Assembly: GCF_039908645.1 (NCBI RefSeq)
Contig: NZ_CP150917.1
Span: 122,501-186,500 of the forward strand
DNA: 64,000 nt
Direction of reading: 5' to 3'
Origin: Pseudomonas helvetica
Lineage (GTDB): Bacteria; Pseudomonadota; Gammaproteobacteria; Pseudomonadales; Pseudomonadaceae
In this document: positions 30,001 through 35,803 of the stretch, piece after piece
Position numbering within the stretch: position 1 is the stretch's first letter
How the letters are laid out: the number at the start of each line of letters is the position of its first letter
Notes under the pieces: model-generated
Told to the model about the DNA's origin: nothing
Database searches by the model: none
The model's input: only the letters and a program-made list of their open reading frames with translations
Program-made: the position numbers and the translations under genes

Positions 30001-31902
30001 GACGTCATTCGCCGGGGTGTCGACCACCACCGAGCCGGTGGTTTTACCAGCTTCGATGTTGATGACGGCGCCATTCGACAGGGTCACGCTCATCGCGGTG
30101 CCGGCCGGATTGCTCAGCGTCGCGGTGTAAGTGATTTGACCGCCTTCGGTGACCGAACCGGTGGCTGCCAGGGACAGCCCGGTGTTGTCGATCGAATCGG
30201 TGATGGTGGTGACCGCCGGAGTGGTGCTCGGGGTCAACTGCTCGAAATTGCCGCCGCTGGTGCTTTCGATGGTGGTGCTAACGGTGCTGCCGTTTTTGTA
30301 GACGTCATTCGCAGGGGTGTCGACCACCACGGAACCGGAAGTTTTACCGGCTTCGATGTTGATGACGGCGCCGTTCGACAGGGTCACGCTCATCGCGGTG
30401 CCGGCCGGATTGCTCAGCGTCGCGGTGTAAGTGATTTGACCGCCTTCGGTGACCGAACCGGTGGCTGCCAGGGACAGCCCGGTGTTGTCGATCGAATCGG
30501 TGATGGTGGTGACCGCCGGAGTGGTGCTCGGGGTCAACTGCTCGAAATTGCCGCCGCTGGTGCTTTCGATGGTGGTGCTAACGGTGCTGCCGTTTTTGTA
30601 GACGTCATTCGCAGGGGTGTCGACCACCACGGAACCGGAAGTTTTACCGGCTTCGATGTTGATCACCGCGCCGTTGCTCAGCGTGACGGTCATCGGCGTG
30701 CCGGCCGGATTGCTCAGGGTCGCGGTGTAGGTGATCTGACCGCCTTCAGTGACCGAACCGGTCGCCGTCAGGCTCAATCCGGTATTGTCGATCGAATCGG
30801 TGATCGTGGTAACGGCTGGCGTGGTGCTTGGCACCAGGTTTTCAAAGTTGCCGCCGGTAGCCCCGGTGATGGTGGTGCTGACCGTGCTGCCGTTTTTGTA
30901 AACATCGTTCGCCGGGGTGTCGACGTTCACCGTACCGGTGGTTTTGCCGGCTTCGATGGTGATGGTCGAGCCGTTGGACAGGGTCACGGTGACCGGCGTT
31001 TGCGCCGGGTTGGTCAAGGTTGCGGTGTAGGTGATCTGACCGCCTTCGGTGATGGTCGAGCCTGCCGTCAGGGTGACGGTGGTGGTATCAATCGTGTCAG
31101 TGACCTGTGTGACGGCGGGCGTCGGATCGACGGTCAGCACCAGGCCGCCACCACCGGTGGTGCCGGTGACATTGACGGTGATCTGGTGCGGGTCGTTGTA
31201 GACACTGTCATTCGGTGCCAGCGGAACATTGACGCTGCCACTGACCTGGCCGGCCGGGATGACGATGACCGAGCCATTGGACAGGGTGATGCTCAGGTCA
31301 GTCAGCGGCGCCCGGGTGACGTTTGCGGTGTAAACCAGCACACCACCGGCTTCGGTGATGGTCGATGTAGCACTGAGGCTCAGGGTCGAGCCAACCAGCA
31401 CGTTGGTGCCGTTATTGGTGTTCTGGCCACCCGTAGTGACGTCGACGGCGGAAGTAGTTGCGCCAATGCCTGCGGTCGGAAAACCAATGGTCGGGGCTAC
31501 GCGGGCAGCTGTTTCGTCCAGTGCCACGAAGCTGTGGCCTCCGCCGGCAGCACCCGTGCCTGTTGCAGTCGGGCCTGCGGCGGCGGCTTCTATATCAGTG
31601 GTCGGGTCGACGCCCGCGAGGATGGCTTGTTGCAGTTCTGCTACCGAAGGCGCGGCTTGCGCGGTGGCTTGTGCCAAGTCAGTGCTGGAGTCCGGAGCGC
31701 TGCCGCTCCACTGGGTATCACGGCCCAGGTCCAACGTGCGACCGTCGGCCAGTTCAAGCGTTACCGCGCCCGTCGGACCGGTATCGAGCTGGTCGCCCGT
31801 GAACAGTCGGTCACCCTCAATCAGCACACGTCTGATGCCTTCCGGGGACACCGCGAAAACTTGACCAACAATGCTTTTGACGATGGCAACAACACTGCTC
31901 AT
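15073..31902 (-). CDS. lapA: LapA giant adhesin (RTX, type I secreted)
   Basis: Cell-surface adhesin needed for irreversible attachment, secreted by LapEBC. 5609 residues. The N-terminal retention module (1-110) includes the LapG site, here AAAG at 107-110 (IEAAAAGP), followed by a glycine-rich stretch. Then come 40 phase-locked 100-residue beta-sandwich repeats (about 275-4275): first one type (ITYTATLSNPAG, NGAVINIEAGKT), then five pairs of two alternating types. The C-terminal part has a Calx-beta-like domain (about 4370-4490), cadherin-like segments, a PA14-like domain (about 4775-4920), a von Willebrand A domain with the metal site DSSGS (about 5100-5240), RTX nonapeptides (GGTGNDILFGQGGNDIL, about 5380-5510) and a type I secretion tail. 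Start ATG 31902 has a ggagag site. No terminator of classical form follows. Its promoter lies in the region shared with lapE. Confidence 0.97.
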   Translation of the reverse strand: MSSVVAIVKSIVGQVFAVSPEGIRRVLIEGDRLFTGDQLDTGPTGAVTLELADGRTLDLGRDTQWSGSAPDSSTDLAQATAQAAPSVAELQQAILAGVDPTTDIEAAAAGPTATGTGAAGGGHSFVALDETAARVAPTIGFPTAGIGATTSAVDVTTGGQNTNNGTNVLVGSTLSLSATSTITEAGGVLVYTANVTRAPLTDLSITLSNGSVIVIPAGQVSGSVNVPLAPNDSVYNDPHQITVNVTGTTGGGGLVLTVDPTPAVTQVTDTIDTTTVTLTAGSTITEGGQITYTATLTNPAQTPVTVTLSNGSTITIEAGKTTGTVNVDTPANDVYKNGSTVSTTITGATGGNFENLVPSTTPAVTTITDSIDNTGLSLTATGSVTEGGQITYTATLSNPAGTPMTVTLSNGAVINIEAGKTSGSVVVDTPANDVYKNGSTVSTTIESTSGGNFEQLTPSTTPAVTTITDSIDNTGLSLAATGSVTEGGQITYTATLSNPAGTAMSVTLSNGAVINIEAGKTSGSVVVDTPANDVYKNGSTVSTTIESTSGGNFEQLTPSTTPAVTTITDSIDNTGLSLAATGSVTEGGQITYTATLSNPAGTAMSVTLSNGAVINIEAGKTTGSVVVDTPANDVYKNGSTVSTTIESTTGGNFEQLTPSTTPAVTTITDSIDNTGLSLAATGSVTEGGQITYTATLSNPAGTPMTVTLSNGAVINIEAGKTTGSVVVDTPANDVYKNGSTVSTTIESTTGGNFEQLTPSTTPAVTTITDSIDNTGLTLTADNTITEGGQITYTATLTNPAGTAMSVTLSNGAVINIEAGKTTGSVVVDTPANDVYKNGSTVSTTIESTSGGNFEQLTPSTTPAVTTITDSIDNTGLTLTADNTITEGGQITYTATLSNPAGTPMTVTLSNGAVINIEAGKTTGSVVVDTPANDVYKNGSTVSATIESTTGGNFEQLTPSTTPAVTTITDSIDNTGLTLTADNTITEGGQITYTATLTNPAGTAMSVTLSNGAVINIEAGKTSGSVVVDTPANDVYKNGSTVSTTIESTTGGNFEQLTPSTTPAVTTITDSIDNTGLTLTADNSITEGGQITYTATLTNPAGTAMSVTLSNGAVINIEAGKTSGSVVVDTPANDVYKNGSTVSTTIESTTGGNFEQLTPSTTPAVTTITDSIDNTGLTLTADNTITEGGQITYTATLSNPAGTPMTVTLSNGAVINIEAGKTSGSVVVDTPANDVYKNGSTVSTTIESTTGGNFEQLTPSTTPAVTTITDSIDNTGLTLTADNTITEGGQITYTATLSNPAGTPMTVTLSNGAVINIEAGKTTGSVVVDTPANDVYKNGSTVSTTIESTSGGNFEQLTPSTTPAVTTITDSIDNTGLSLTANGSVVEGGQITYTATLSNPAGTPMTVTLSNGAVINIEAGKTTGSVVVDTPANDVYKNGSTVSTTIESTTGGNFEQLTPSTTPAVTTITDSIDNTGLTLTANNTITEGGQITYTATLTNPAGTAMTVTLSNGAVINIEAGKTTGSVVVDTPANDVYKNGSTVSTTIESTTGGNFEQLTPSTTPAVTTITDSIDNTGLSLTATGSVVEGGQITYTATLTNPAGTPMTVTLSNGAVINIEAGKTTGSVVVDTPANDVYKNGSTVSTTIESTSGGNFEQLTPSTTPAVTTITDSIDNTGLTLTADNTITEGGQITYTATLSNPAGTPMTVTLSNGAVINIEAGKTTGSVVVDTPANDVYKNGSTVSTTIESTSGGNFEQLTPSTTPAVTTITDSIDNTGLTLTADNTITEGGQITYTATLSNPAGTPMTVTLSNGAVINIEAGKTSGSVVVDTPANDVYKNGSTVSTTIESTSGGNFEQLTPSTTPAVTTITDSIDNTGLSLAATGSVTEGGQITYTATLSNPAGTPMTVTLSNGAVINIEAGKTSGSVVVDTPANDVYKNGSTVSTTIESTTGGNFEQLTPSTTPAVTTITDSIDNTGLSLTANGSVVEGGQITYTATLSNPAGTPMTVTLSNGAVINIEAGKTSGSVVVDTPANDVYKNGSTVSTTIESTTGGNFEQLTPSTTPAVTTITDSIDNTGLTLTANNTITEGGQITYTATLTNPAGTAMSVTLSNGAVINIEAGKTSGSVVVDTPANDVYKNGSTVSTTIESTTGGNFEQLTPSTTPAVTTITDSIDNTGLTLTADNTITEGGQITYTATLTNPAGTAMSVTLSNGAVINIEAGKTSGSVVVDTPANDVYKNGSTVSTTIESTTGGNFEQLTPSTTPAVTMITDSIDNTGLTLTANNTITEGGQITYTATLSNPAGTPMTVTLSNGAVINIEAGKTSGSVVVDTPANDVYKNGSTVSTTIESTTGGNFEQLTPSTTPAVTTITDSIDNTGLSLTANGSVVEGGQITYTATLSNPAGTPMTVTLSNGAVINIEAGKTSGSVVVDTPANDVYKNGSTVSTTIESTSGGNFEQLTPSTTPAVTTITDSIDNTGLTLTADNTITEGGQITYTATLSNPAGTPMTVTLSNGAVINIEAGKTTGSVVVDTPANDVYKNGSTVSTTIESTSGGNFEQLTPSTTPAVTTITDSIDNTGLSLAATGSVTEGGQITYTATLTNPAGTPMTVTLSNGAVINIEAGKTTGSVVVDTPANDVYKNGSTVSTTIESTTGGNFEQLTPSTTPAVTTITDSIDNTGLSLTANGSVVEGGQITYTATLTNPAGTAMSVTLSNGAVINIEAGKTTGSVVVDTPANDVYKNGSTVSTTIESTTGGNFEQLTPSTTPAVTTITDSIDNTGLSLTANGSVVEGGQITYTATLSNPAGTPMTVTLSNGAVINIEAGKTTGSVVVDTPANDVYKNGSTVSTTIESTSGGNFEQLTPSTTPAVTTITDSIDNTGLTLTADNTITEGGQITYTATLSNPAGTPMTVTLSNGAVINIEAGKTSGSVVVDTPANDVYKNGSTVSTTIESTTGGNFEQLTPSTTPAVTTITDSIDNTGLTLTADNTITEGGQITYTATLSNPAGTPMTVTLSNGAVINIEAGKTSGSVVVDTPANDVYKNGSTVNTTIESTTGGNFEQLTPSTTPAVTTITDSIDNTGLTLTANNTITEGGQITYTATLSNPAGTPMTVTLSNGAVINIEAGKTSGSVVVDTPANDVYKNGSTVSTTIESTTGGNFEQLTPSTTPAVTTITDSIDNTGLSLAATGSVVEGGQITYTATLSNPAGTPMTVTLSNGAVINIEAGKTTGSVVVDTPANDVYKNGSTVSTTIESTSGGNFEQLTPSTTPAVTTITDSIDNTGLSLTATGSVAEGGHITYTATLTNPAGTAMTVTLSNGAVINIDAGKTTGTVVVDAPKDDVYLDAGKVQATITTATGGNFENLVTSSTPAVTNVTDTIDTSTVKLTATDSAAEGGTVTYTATVSAPVTGSAVIVTLANGQTITIPVGQSSGTATTTAPNDALVGHTPLTNAITNVSGGNYENLVADKTPVSTTVTDTVDTTNLTLSATGSVAEGGQITYTATLTNAAGTPVTVTLSNGAVINIDAGKTTGSVVVDAPKDDVYLDAGKVQATISTATGGNFENLVTSSTPAVTNVTDTIDTSTVKLTATDSAAEGGTVTYTATVSAPVTGSAVIVTLANGQTITIPVGQSSGTATTTAPNDALVGHTPLTNAITNVSGGNYENLVADKTPVSTTVTDTVDTTNLTLSATGSVAEGGHITYTATLTNAAGTPVTVTLSNGAVINIDAGKTTGSVVVDAPKDDVYLDAGKVQATITTATGGNFENLVTSSTPAVTNVTDTIDTSTVKLTATDSAAEGGTVTYTATVSAPVTGSAVIVTLANGQTITIPVGQSSGTATTTAPNDALVGHTPLTNAITNVSGGNYENLVADKTPVSTSVTDTVDTTNLTLSATGSVAEGGQITYTATLTNPAGTAMTVTLSNGAVINIDAGKTTGTVVVDAPKDDVYLDAGKVQATITTATGGNFENLVTSSTPAVTNVTDTIDTSTVKLTATDSAAEGGTVTYTATVSAPVTGSAVIVTLANGQTITIPVGQSSGTATTTAPNDALVGHTPLTNAITNVSGGNYENLVADKTPVSTSVTDTVDTTNLTLSATGSVAEGGQITYTATLTNPAGTAMTVTLSNGAVINIDAGKTTGTVVVDAPKDDVYLDAGKIQATISTATGGNFENLVTSSTPAVTNVTDTIDTSTVKLTATDSAAEGGTVTYTATVSAPVTGSAVIVTLANGQTITIPVGQSSGTATTTAPNDALVGHTPLTNAITNVSGGNYENLVADKTPVSTSVTDTVDTTNLTLSATGSVAEGGQITYTATLTNPAGTAMTVTLSNGAVINIDAGKTSGSVNFAAPKDDVYLDAGSVNAKITASTGGNFEKLVTSDTPAVTSVTDTIDKTEVSISGSSQVTEGQTASYTVTLTHPAQTDVTLKVVYSGTATDGSDFTGVYTVKIPAGASSASFNIATIDDKITEPTENIVVKIDSASGGNFENLVVSSTNGSVNTSIIDNDAPPVIDLDANNSSGATGANYNVTFTEGTTGPGVSIGDTDLTITDPDSTMLTGATIVLTNRQPGDSLNLGNSVNGISINANSKDGSITLTLSGNATLADYMQQIKNITFTNNSEDPSTTPRTITVTVTDGSNYSNVATTTVNVVAVNDAPVATGGAVTGTEDTPLILGWSNFGVSDVDSPAASLGVKITQLPGDGKLQYLDGSTWKDVANNQTFSKADIDAGKLRFTPDANESGTNGYGGTGVGNQQADYAQIQFQPTDGQLLGNTGTVKVDITPVADAPTLSVAGNNVNSTGLIKEVWTGLAGLGTSGSGAPAETLKSVIDAAGTPNSSGTVSNVQSDSNVAAGTASKTSGLIYLEAGKTYSFSGIADDSLLVTIGGNNVAGATWGAGGQISGSFTPTTSGYYTLDIYHHNQNGPGSYDVNLSVNGAPAVDLSSAGVPIYTGVTDLINAGVTVSDLHGTNGEGYYDGYKLNTGAEGGSVHLSKITTALTDTDGSESLSVKIGGMPAGSVLSDGAGHTFTVATTGEANVTGWNLGSLTLTPPPYFNGSINLTVTSTSTESLGGSAPSTAQIPVTVYPAVYNPLVGTSGDDNFVGTNGNDIMIADIGGLTVVPGTNYNIAFMVDSSGSMSATSISAAKDSLTSVFNTLKNSLGASTSGTVNVFLADFDTQVNKQIAVNLNDPNALTLLKSVLDSMASGGGTNYEDVFKTTANFFQSSMATSNSNATNLTYFITDGKPTYYQSGEQTNPTLYSGGAKLDDVVTTSNYTLGNTFSKYLDNTHYLSINTDGSTTLQTYNGNRWVSKDLGMLHAQGDGTYELSKLDGTGYSSDSSTTSNSNDSFALLGKLSQVEAIGLNSDVSLSDLKPFDTDGKPQSNIDPANLANSIIGHTEATMPGADTVNGGDGNDILFGDLVSFNGIAGEGYQAMQAFVAQQTGVDLSKVTTSNVHQYITEHYTAFDVSGAHDGNDTLLGGTGNDILFGQGGNDILDGGKGNDILLGGTGNDTLIGGQGNDILIGGSGADTFVWKAGDTGNDVIKDFKASEGDRIDLRDLLQGESGSTIDNFLKISTVEGVSTLQVSSEGKLNAAGGVANADVTIKLEGNNWSGQSINSLIAGSDPTIKIDHNNT
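19081..22080 (-). repeat. Five 600-bp repeats inside lapA (two alternating 100-aa domains)
   Basis: The same pair of domains (one with TDSAAEGGTVTYTATVSAPV, one with GSVAEGGQITYTATLTN) recurs five times with an exact 600-base period and no insertions or deletions. Neighbouring copies differ at only a few positions per 60 bases. Confidence 0.93.
22081..31080 (-). repeat. Thirty 300-bp tandem repeats inside lapA
   Basis: The segment ggtgttrtcgatcgartcggt recurs at 22081, 22381 and so on up to 30781: 30 occurrences spaced exactly 300 bases, plus a divergent unit ending near 31080. Each unit encodes one 100-residue domain. Variation between units is mosaic, with a few alternative versions (DNTITEGG, TGSVTEGG, NGSVVEGG; KTTGSV or KTSGSV) shuffled along the array. 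Confidence 0.95.
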
Positions 31903-32002
31903 TGAGGACTCTCCAAGTGTTCCGTTCAGTAGGCTTCCATAGACCTGAAGAGGCCGTCTGCCAATTCAGTCTGGACGTACTTTCAAAGTGGGGCGCATTA
32001 AT

Positions 32003-32020
32003 TTGACGCTACCGCGTCAA
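32003..32020. promoter_or_regulatory. Inverted repeat in lapA-lapE promoter region
   Basis: Perfect arms ttgacgc and gcgtcaa with a tacc spacer. Placed about 100 bases upstream of the lapA start and overlapping the FleQ-like sequence. It may be a regulator site; the binding protein is unknown. Confidence 0.45.
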
Positions 32021-32029
32021 TAATTTGGC
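32016..32029. promoter_or_regulatory. FleQ-box-like sequence
   Basis: gtcaataatttggc matches 11 of 13 defined positions of the FleQ consensus as I recall it (GTCANTAAATTGAC). FleQ is a c-di-GMP-responsive regulator that binds adhesin and exopolysaccharide promoters in pseudomonads. The position is plausible for control of lapA; binding is inferred only. Confidence 0.45.
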
Positions 32030-32256
32030 TGGTTTTTTTCGCGATTAACTTTGTGCCAAACTATTGACCTTCTGGGTGCCATCCTAAACAATCGCCCCGG
32101 TAATGTCACATTGATATTTGTGTGACGACCTGCCGGCAGCGTGTGACCCAGTTCTGATTTTTAACTTTCCGACATACGGTCATTTCGGTTGCCATTTTCC
32201 GTCGCAGCACTGCGATCTGCTGTGATTTGAGACAAGAAGTCCAGGGAAATTCTTAT

Positions 32257-33609
32257 ATGCGCTCACACCTGTTCAAGGCTCTACCATTTGTTCTTGCTGC
32301 CAGTTTTGTACAAGCCCAAACCCTGCCCCAAGCCATGCAACAAGCACTGGATGTCCACCCGGAAATCCAGGCTGGCGTGAACAGTCGCCTTTCCGCGGAC
32401 TATCAGCTCAGAGCCGCTCAGGGTGGCTACTTGCCAAAGGTCGATCTGCTAGGGGGGTATGGTCGTGAAGGCACTGACAACCCGAGCACTCGTGCTGGCG
32501 CCGGCAACAATCATTGGGAAACCTTGAACCGCGGCGAGTCGAGCGTGCGCTTGCAGCAAATGGTATTTGACGGTTTTGCGACATCCAGCGAAGTCGGGCG
32601 TCAACAAGCCACCGTCAACTCCCGCGCCTATTCATTGCTGGGGACTTCCGAGCGCACGGCACTGACTGTGGCCCAAGTTTACCTCGACGTGCTGACCCGT
32701 CGCGAGTTCGTGCGCTTGGCCGAAGAGAACCTGAAGAGCCACGAACGGATTTTTGACCAGATCAAACTGCGCACCTCGCGTGGCGTGGGCAGCGGTGCCG
32801 ACCTCGATCAGGCCGAAGCGCGTATGGCCCAGGCCCGCAACAACCTGATCACTGAGCAGACCAATCTTGCGGACGCCGAGACCAACTTTCTCAGCGCCGT
32901 GGGTCAGATGCCCGATCAACTGGAGCGTCCGGCACCCTTCCTTGCGCTGCTGCCGGCGAACCTGAATGAAGCCCGCCAGCAAATGCTCGAAAACAGCCCG
33001 GTACTGCGTTCCGCCGAGTCCGATATTGCCGCGGCCGAGAAGCAGTACGATGCTGCCAAGTCGACGTTCTACCCACGTTTCGATGCCGAACTGGGCCGCA
33101 CCGCCGACAATAATCTGGATGGTGCGGTCGGTCATAACAATGAATGGCAGGCCATGCTGCGCATGCGCTTCAACCTGTATTCCGGCGGCAGCAACAAAGC
33201 TGATCTGGAATCCAAGTCCTATCTGTCGAACCAGGCGCTGGATATCCGCAACAACGCCTTGCGCGTGTTGAACGAAGAGTTGGGCCTGGCATGGAATGCC
33301 CTGAACAACGCCAACGCCCAAGTGCCGATCGCTCAGCAATATGTCGATCGCAGCAGTGCCGTGCGCACCGCGTATCAGCAACAGTTCAGTTTGGGTCAAC
33401 GTACTTTGCTCGACTTGCTCGACAGCGAGAACGAACTGTTTACCGCTTCCCGTCGTCTGGCGGATATCAAAAACATTCAGTTATTTACTCAATATCGAAT
33501 CAAGGCGACCATGGGCGAATTGCTCAAAAGTCAGGGTGTAGTTGCACCCATGGCCTCCGTCGTGTCGAACGATGTGAAGACCAAGGTCCAACTGCCTGGC
33601 ATGAATTGA
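32257..33609 (+). CDS. lapE: LapE outer membrane channel (TolC family)
   Basis: 450-residue TolC-like outer membrane efflux protein with signal peptide (MRSHLFKALPFVLAASFVQAQ) and two repeated OEP halves: long helices with RTSRGVGSGADLDQAEARMAQARNNL in the first and QQFSLGQRTLLDLLDSENELFTASRRL in the second. It is the exit duct for LapA, and in the Lap model LapA is held threaded in it by its N-terminal retention module. Start ATG 32257 with aggga 11 bases upstream; an upstream TTG at 32227 would put ten polar residues before the signal peptide and is rejected. First gene of the lapEBC operon; 37 bases to lapB. Confidence 0.94.
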   Translation: MRSHLFKALPFVLAASFVQAQTLPQAMQQALDVHPEIQAGVNSRLSADYQLRAAQGGYLPKVDLLGGYGREGTDNPSTRAGAGNNHWETLNRGESSVRLQQMVFDGFATSSEVGRQQATVNSRAYSLLGTSERTALTVAQVYLDVLTRREFVRLAEENLKSHERIFDQIKLRTSRGVGSGADLDQAEARMAQARNNLITEQTNLADAETNFLSAVGQMPDQLERPAPFLALLPANLNEARQQMLENSPVLRSAESDIAAAEKQYDAAKSTFYPRFDAELGRTADNNLDGAVGHNNEWQAMLRMRFNLYSGGSNKADLESKSYLSNQALDIRNNALRVLNEELGLAWNALNNANAQVPIAQQYVDRSSAVRTAYQQQFSLGQRTLLDLLDSENELFTASRRLADIKNIQLFTQYRIKATMGELLKSQGVVAPMASVVSNDVKTKVQLPGMN

Positions 33610-33646
33610 GCAGATCCTTCTAGTTAGTTAGCCAAGAGTGCCAAGC

Positions 33647-35803
33647 GTGGAATCAGAAGCCAGTCGAGTTCATCTCCGTCATGATCCACGCGCGTTGCAC
33701 GACGATCCGTTACTGGACGGCCTGCTAGCCCTCTGCACGCTGCACCAGAAACCGGCGAGCGCGGCGATGCTGACCACCGGTCTGCCATTGCCCAAGCAGC
33801 GCCTGAGCGTCGAGTTGCTCCCGCGTGCGGCGGCCCGCGCCGGCCTGCAAGGGCGGGTGCTGCAACGCAAGCTGGCGCAAATTCCGGCGATTGCCATGCC
33901 GGCACTGTTGCTGCTCAAGGATGGTCGCAGTGCCGTGCTGCTGGGCTGGCTCGGCGATGACCAGGCGCGTCTGCTGCTCAGTGAAAGCGATGGCGGTGAA
34001 GTTCACGTCAGCCGCGAACTGCTGGCTGACGATTACACCGGGCAAGCATTTTTCGCCCAGCCTCAACATAAATTCGATGTGAACCACGGCACGCTGATCC
34101 CGCGTGCGCGCTCCTGGTTCCGCGATACCCTCAAGCGCTCGCGCTGGCTGTATGCCGACGCCATCGCCGCGAGTTTCCTGATCAACATCATCGCCATGGC
34201 CGCGCCGCTGTTCGTGATGAACGTCTACGACCGCGTGGTACCGAACCAGGCCGAAGCGACCCTGTGGGTGCTGGCTCTCGGCATCACCGGGGCTTACCTG
34301 TTCGACCTGGTCCTTAAAAGCCTGCGTAGTCTGTGCCTGGACCTGGCCGGCAAAAAAACCGACCTGATCATTTCCGCGACGCTGTTCGAGCGGATCGTCG
34401 GCATGGCCATGAAGTACCGCCCGGCGCGGGTCGGCAGCTTCGCCCAGAACATCCACGAGTTTCAGAGCCTGCGCGACTTCCTCGCCTCGCTGACCCTGAC
34501 CAGCTTGATCGACCTGCCGTTCACCTTGCTGATTTTCCTGGTGATCGCCCTGCTGGGCGGGCACCTGGTGTGGATTCCGGTGCTGGCGTTCCCGATTGCC
34601 CTGCTGATCGGCTACGCCTTGCAGAAGCCGCTGGTGGCGACCATGGAGCGAACCATGGCGCTGGGGGCCGAGCGTCAGTCGAGCCTGATTGAAACCCTCG
34701 CCGGGCTTGATGCGGTGAAGGTCAACAACGCTGAAAGCGAACGTCAGTACCAGTGGGAGCAGACTATCGGCACCCTCAGCCGCCTTGAGCTGCGGGTGAA
34801 GATGCTTTCCGGCCTGGCGATGAACATCACCCTGCTGATCCAGCAACTGGCCGGGGTGATCATGATCGTCTTCGGGGTTTATCAGATCATTGCCGGCAAC
34901 CTCAGCATGGGCGGCCTGATCGCCTGCTACATGCTCAGTGGTCGGGCCCTCAGCCCGCTGGCGTCGTTGTCCGGTCTGCTGACCCGTTATCAGCAGGCGC
35001 GGGTCACCATGACCTCGGTCGACCAGATGATGGAACTGCCGCAAGAGCGCAACTTCGAAGAGCGCCCGCTGAGCCGCAAAGTCCTGCAGGGTGGCATCGA
35101 GTGTCGTCAGTTGAACTTCACCTACCCGGGTCAGCAGAATCCGGCGCTGAAGAACATCAACCTGATCATCAAGCCGGGTGAAAAGATCGGCATCATCGGC
35201 CGCAGCGGCTCGGGCAAGAGCTCGCTGGCCAAACTGCTGGTCGGCCTGTATCAGCCGGACGATGGTGCGTTGCTGGTGGATGGCGTGGATATCCGGCAGA
35301 TCGATGTCAGCGAATTGCGCCACAACATCGGCTATGTACCGCAGGACATCCAATTACTCGCCGGTACGTTGCGCGACAACCTGGTGTCCGGCGCCCGCTA
35401 CATGGAAGACGAACTTGTTCTGCAGGCCGCTGAACTGGCCGGCGTGCATGAGTTCGCCCGTTTGCACCCGCAAGGTTACGAGTTGCAAGTCGGCGAACGC
35501 GGGCAAAACCTTTCCGGCGGTCAGCGTCAGAACGTGGCCCTGGCTCGTGCTCTGCTGCTCAATCCGCCGATCCTGCTGCTCGACGAACCGACCAGCGCCA
35601 TGGATAACACCGGTGAAGAACGCTTGAAACAACGCCTGCAAGCCGTTGTAGAGAACAAGACCGTGGTGCTGGTGACGCACCGGGCTTCGTTGTTGTCGTT
35701 GGTCGATCGGTTGCTGGTGATCGATCGCGGGCAAATATTGGCTGATGGTCCAAAAGCCTCGGTGATGGAAGCGTTGAAGAAGGGGCAGATCAGTGTTGCT
35801 TAA
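33647..35803 (+). CDS. lapB: LapB type I secretion ABC transporter
   Basis: ATPase/permease of the LapA secretion system, about 718 residues. The N-terminal C39-peptidase-like domain (1-140) lacks the catalytic cysteine, as is usual for RTX-adhesin transporters that do not cut their cargo. A transmembrane domain with six helices follows at about 155-430, then the ATPase with Walker A GRSGSGKSS, signature NLSGGQRQNVALARALL, and Walker B ILLLDEPTSAMD. The start could be GTG 33638 or GTG 33647; I chose the second, giving MESEASRV. Its stop overlaps the start of lapC. Confidence 0.95.
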   Translation: MESEASRVHLRHDPRALHDDPLLDGLLALCTLHQKPASAAMLTTGLPLPKQRLSVELLPRAAARAGLQGRVLQRKLAQIPAIAMPALLLLKDGRSAVLLGWLGDDQARLLLSESDGGEVHVSRELLADDYTGQAFFAQPQHKFDVNHGTLIPRARSWFRDTLKRSRWLYADAIAASFLINIIAMAAPLFVMNVYDRVVPNQAEATLWVLALGITGAYLFDLVLKSLRSLCLDLAGKKTDLIISATLFERIVGMAMKYRPARVGSFAQNIHEFQSLRDFLASLTLTSLIDLPFTLLIFLVIALLGGHLVWIPVLAFPIALLIGYALQKPLVATMERTMALGAERQSSLIETLAGLDAVKVNNAESERQYQWEQTIGTLSRLELRVKMLSGLAMNITLLIQQLAGVIMIVFGVYQIIAGNLSMGGLIACYMLSGRALSPLASLSGLLTRYQQARVTMTSVDQMMELPQERNFEERPLSRKVLQGGIECRQLNFTYPGQQNPALKNINLIIKPGEKIGIIGRSGSGKSSLAKLLVGLYQPDDGALLVDGVDIRQIDVSELRHNIGYVPQDIQLLAGTLRDNLVSGARYMEDELVLQAAELAGVHEFARLHPQGYELQVGERGQNLSGGQRQNVALARALLLNPPILLLDEPTSAMDNTGEERLKQRLQAVVENKTVVLVTHRASLLSLVDRLLVIDRGQILADGPKASVMEALKKGQISVA

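Larger units (their letters stand above)
31903..32256. promoter_or_regulatory. Divergent promoter region lapA / lapEBC
   Basis: 354 bases without a gene between the divergently transcribed adhesin and secretion genes; both promoters must lie here. The region is AT-richer than its surroundings around 32000-32070 (aataatttggctggtttttttcgcgattaac) and 32145-32260. It contains a 7-base-arm inverted repeat and a FleQ-like site listed separately. Transcription start sites cannot be assigned by eye. Confidence 0.75.

Noticed and set aside
22081..31080. CRISPR array
   Set aside because: The regular repeat spacing has a 300-base unit that is coding throughout and has no short repeat/unique spacer pattern.
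19189..31905. A 4238-codon open frame on the plus strand opposite lapA
   Set aside because: It is the mirror of a repetitive coding gene: the 300-base phase repeats any stop-free stretch. Its translation is low in hydrophobic order, very rich in Gly, Asp, Arg and Val, and has no recognisable domain, whereas the minus-strand frame has a full LapA architecture.
33725..35353. A 542-codon frame opposite lapB
   Set aside because: Rich in Gln, Asp and Arg with no domain; the sense frame carries a full ABC transporter.
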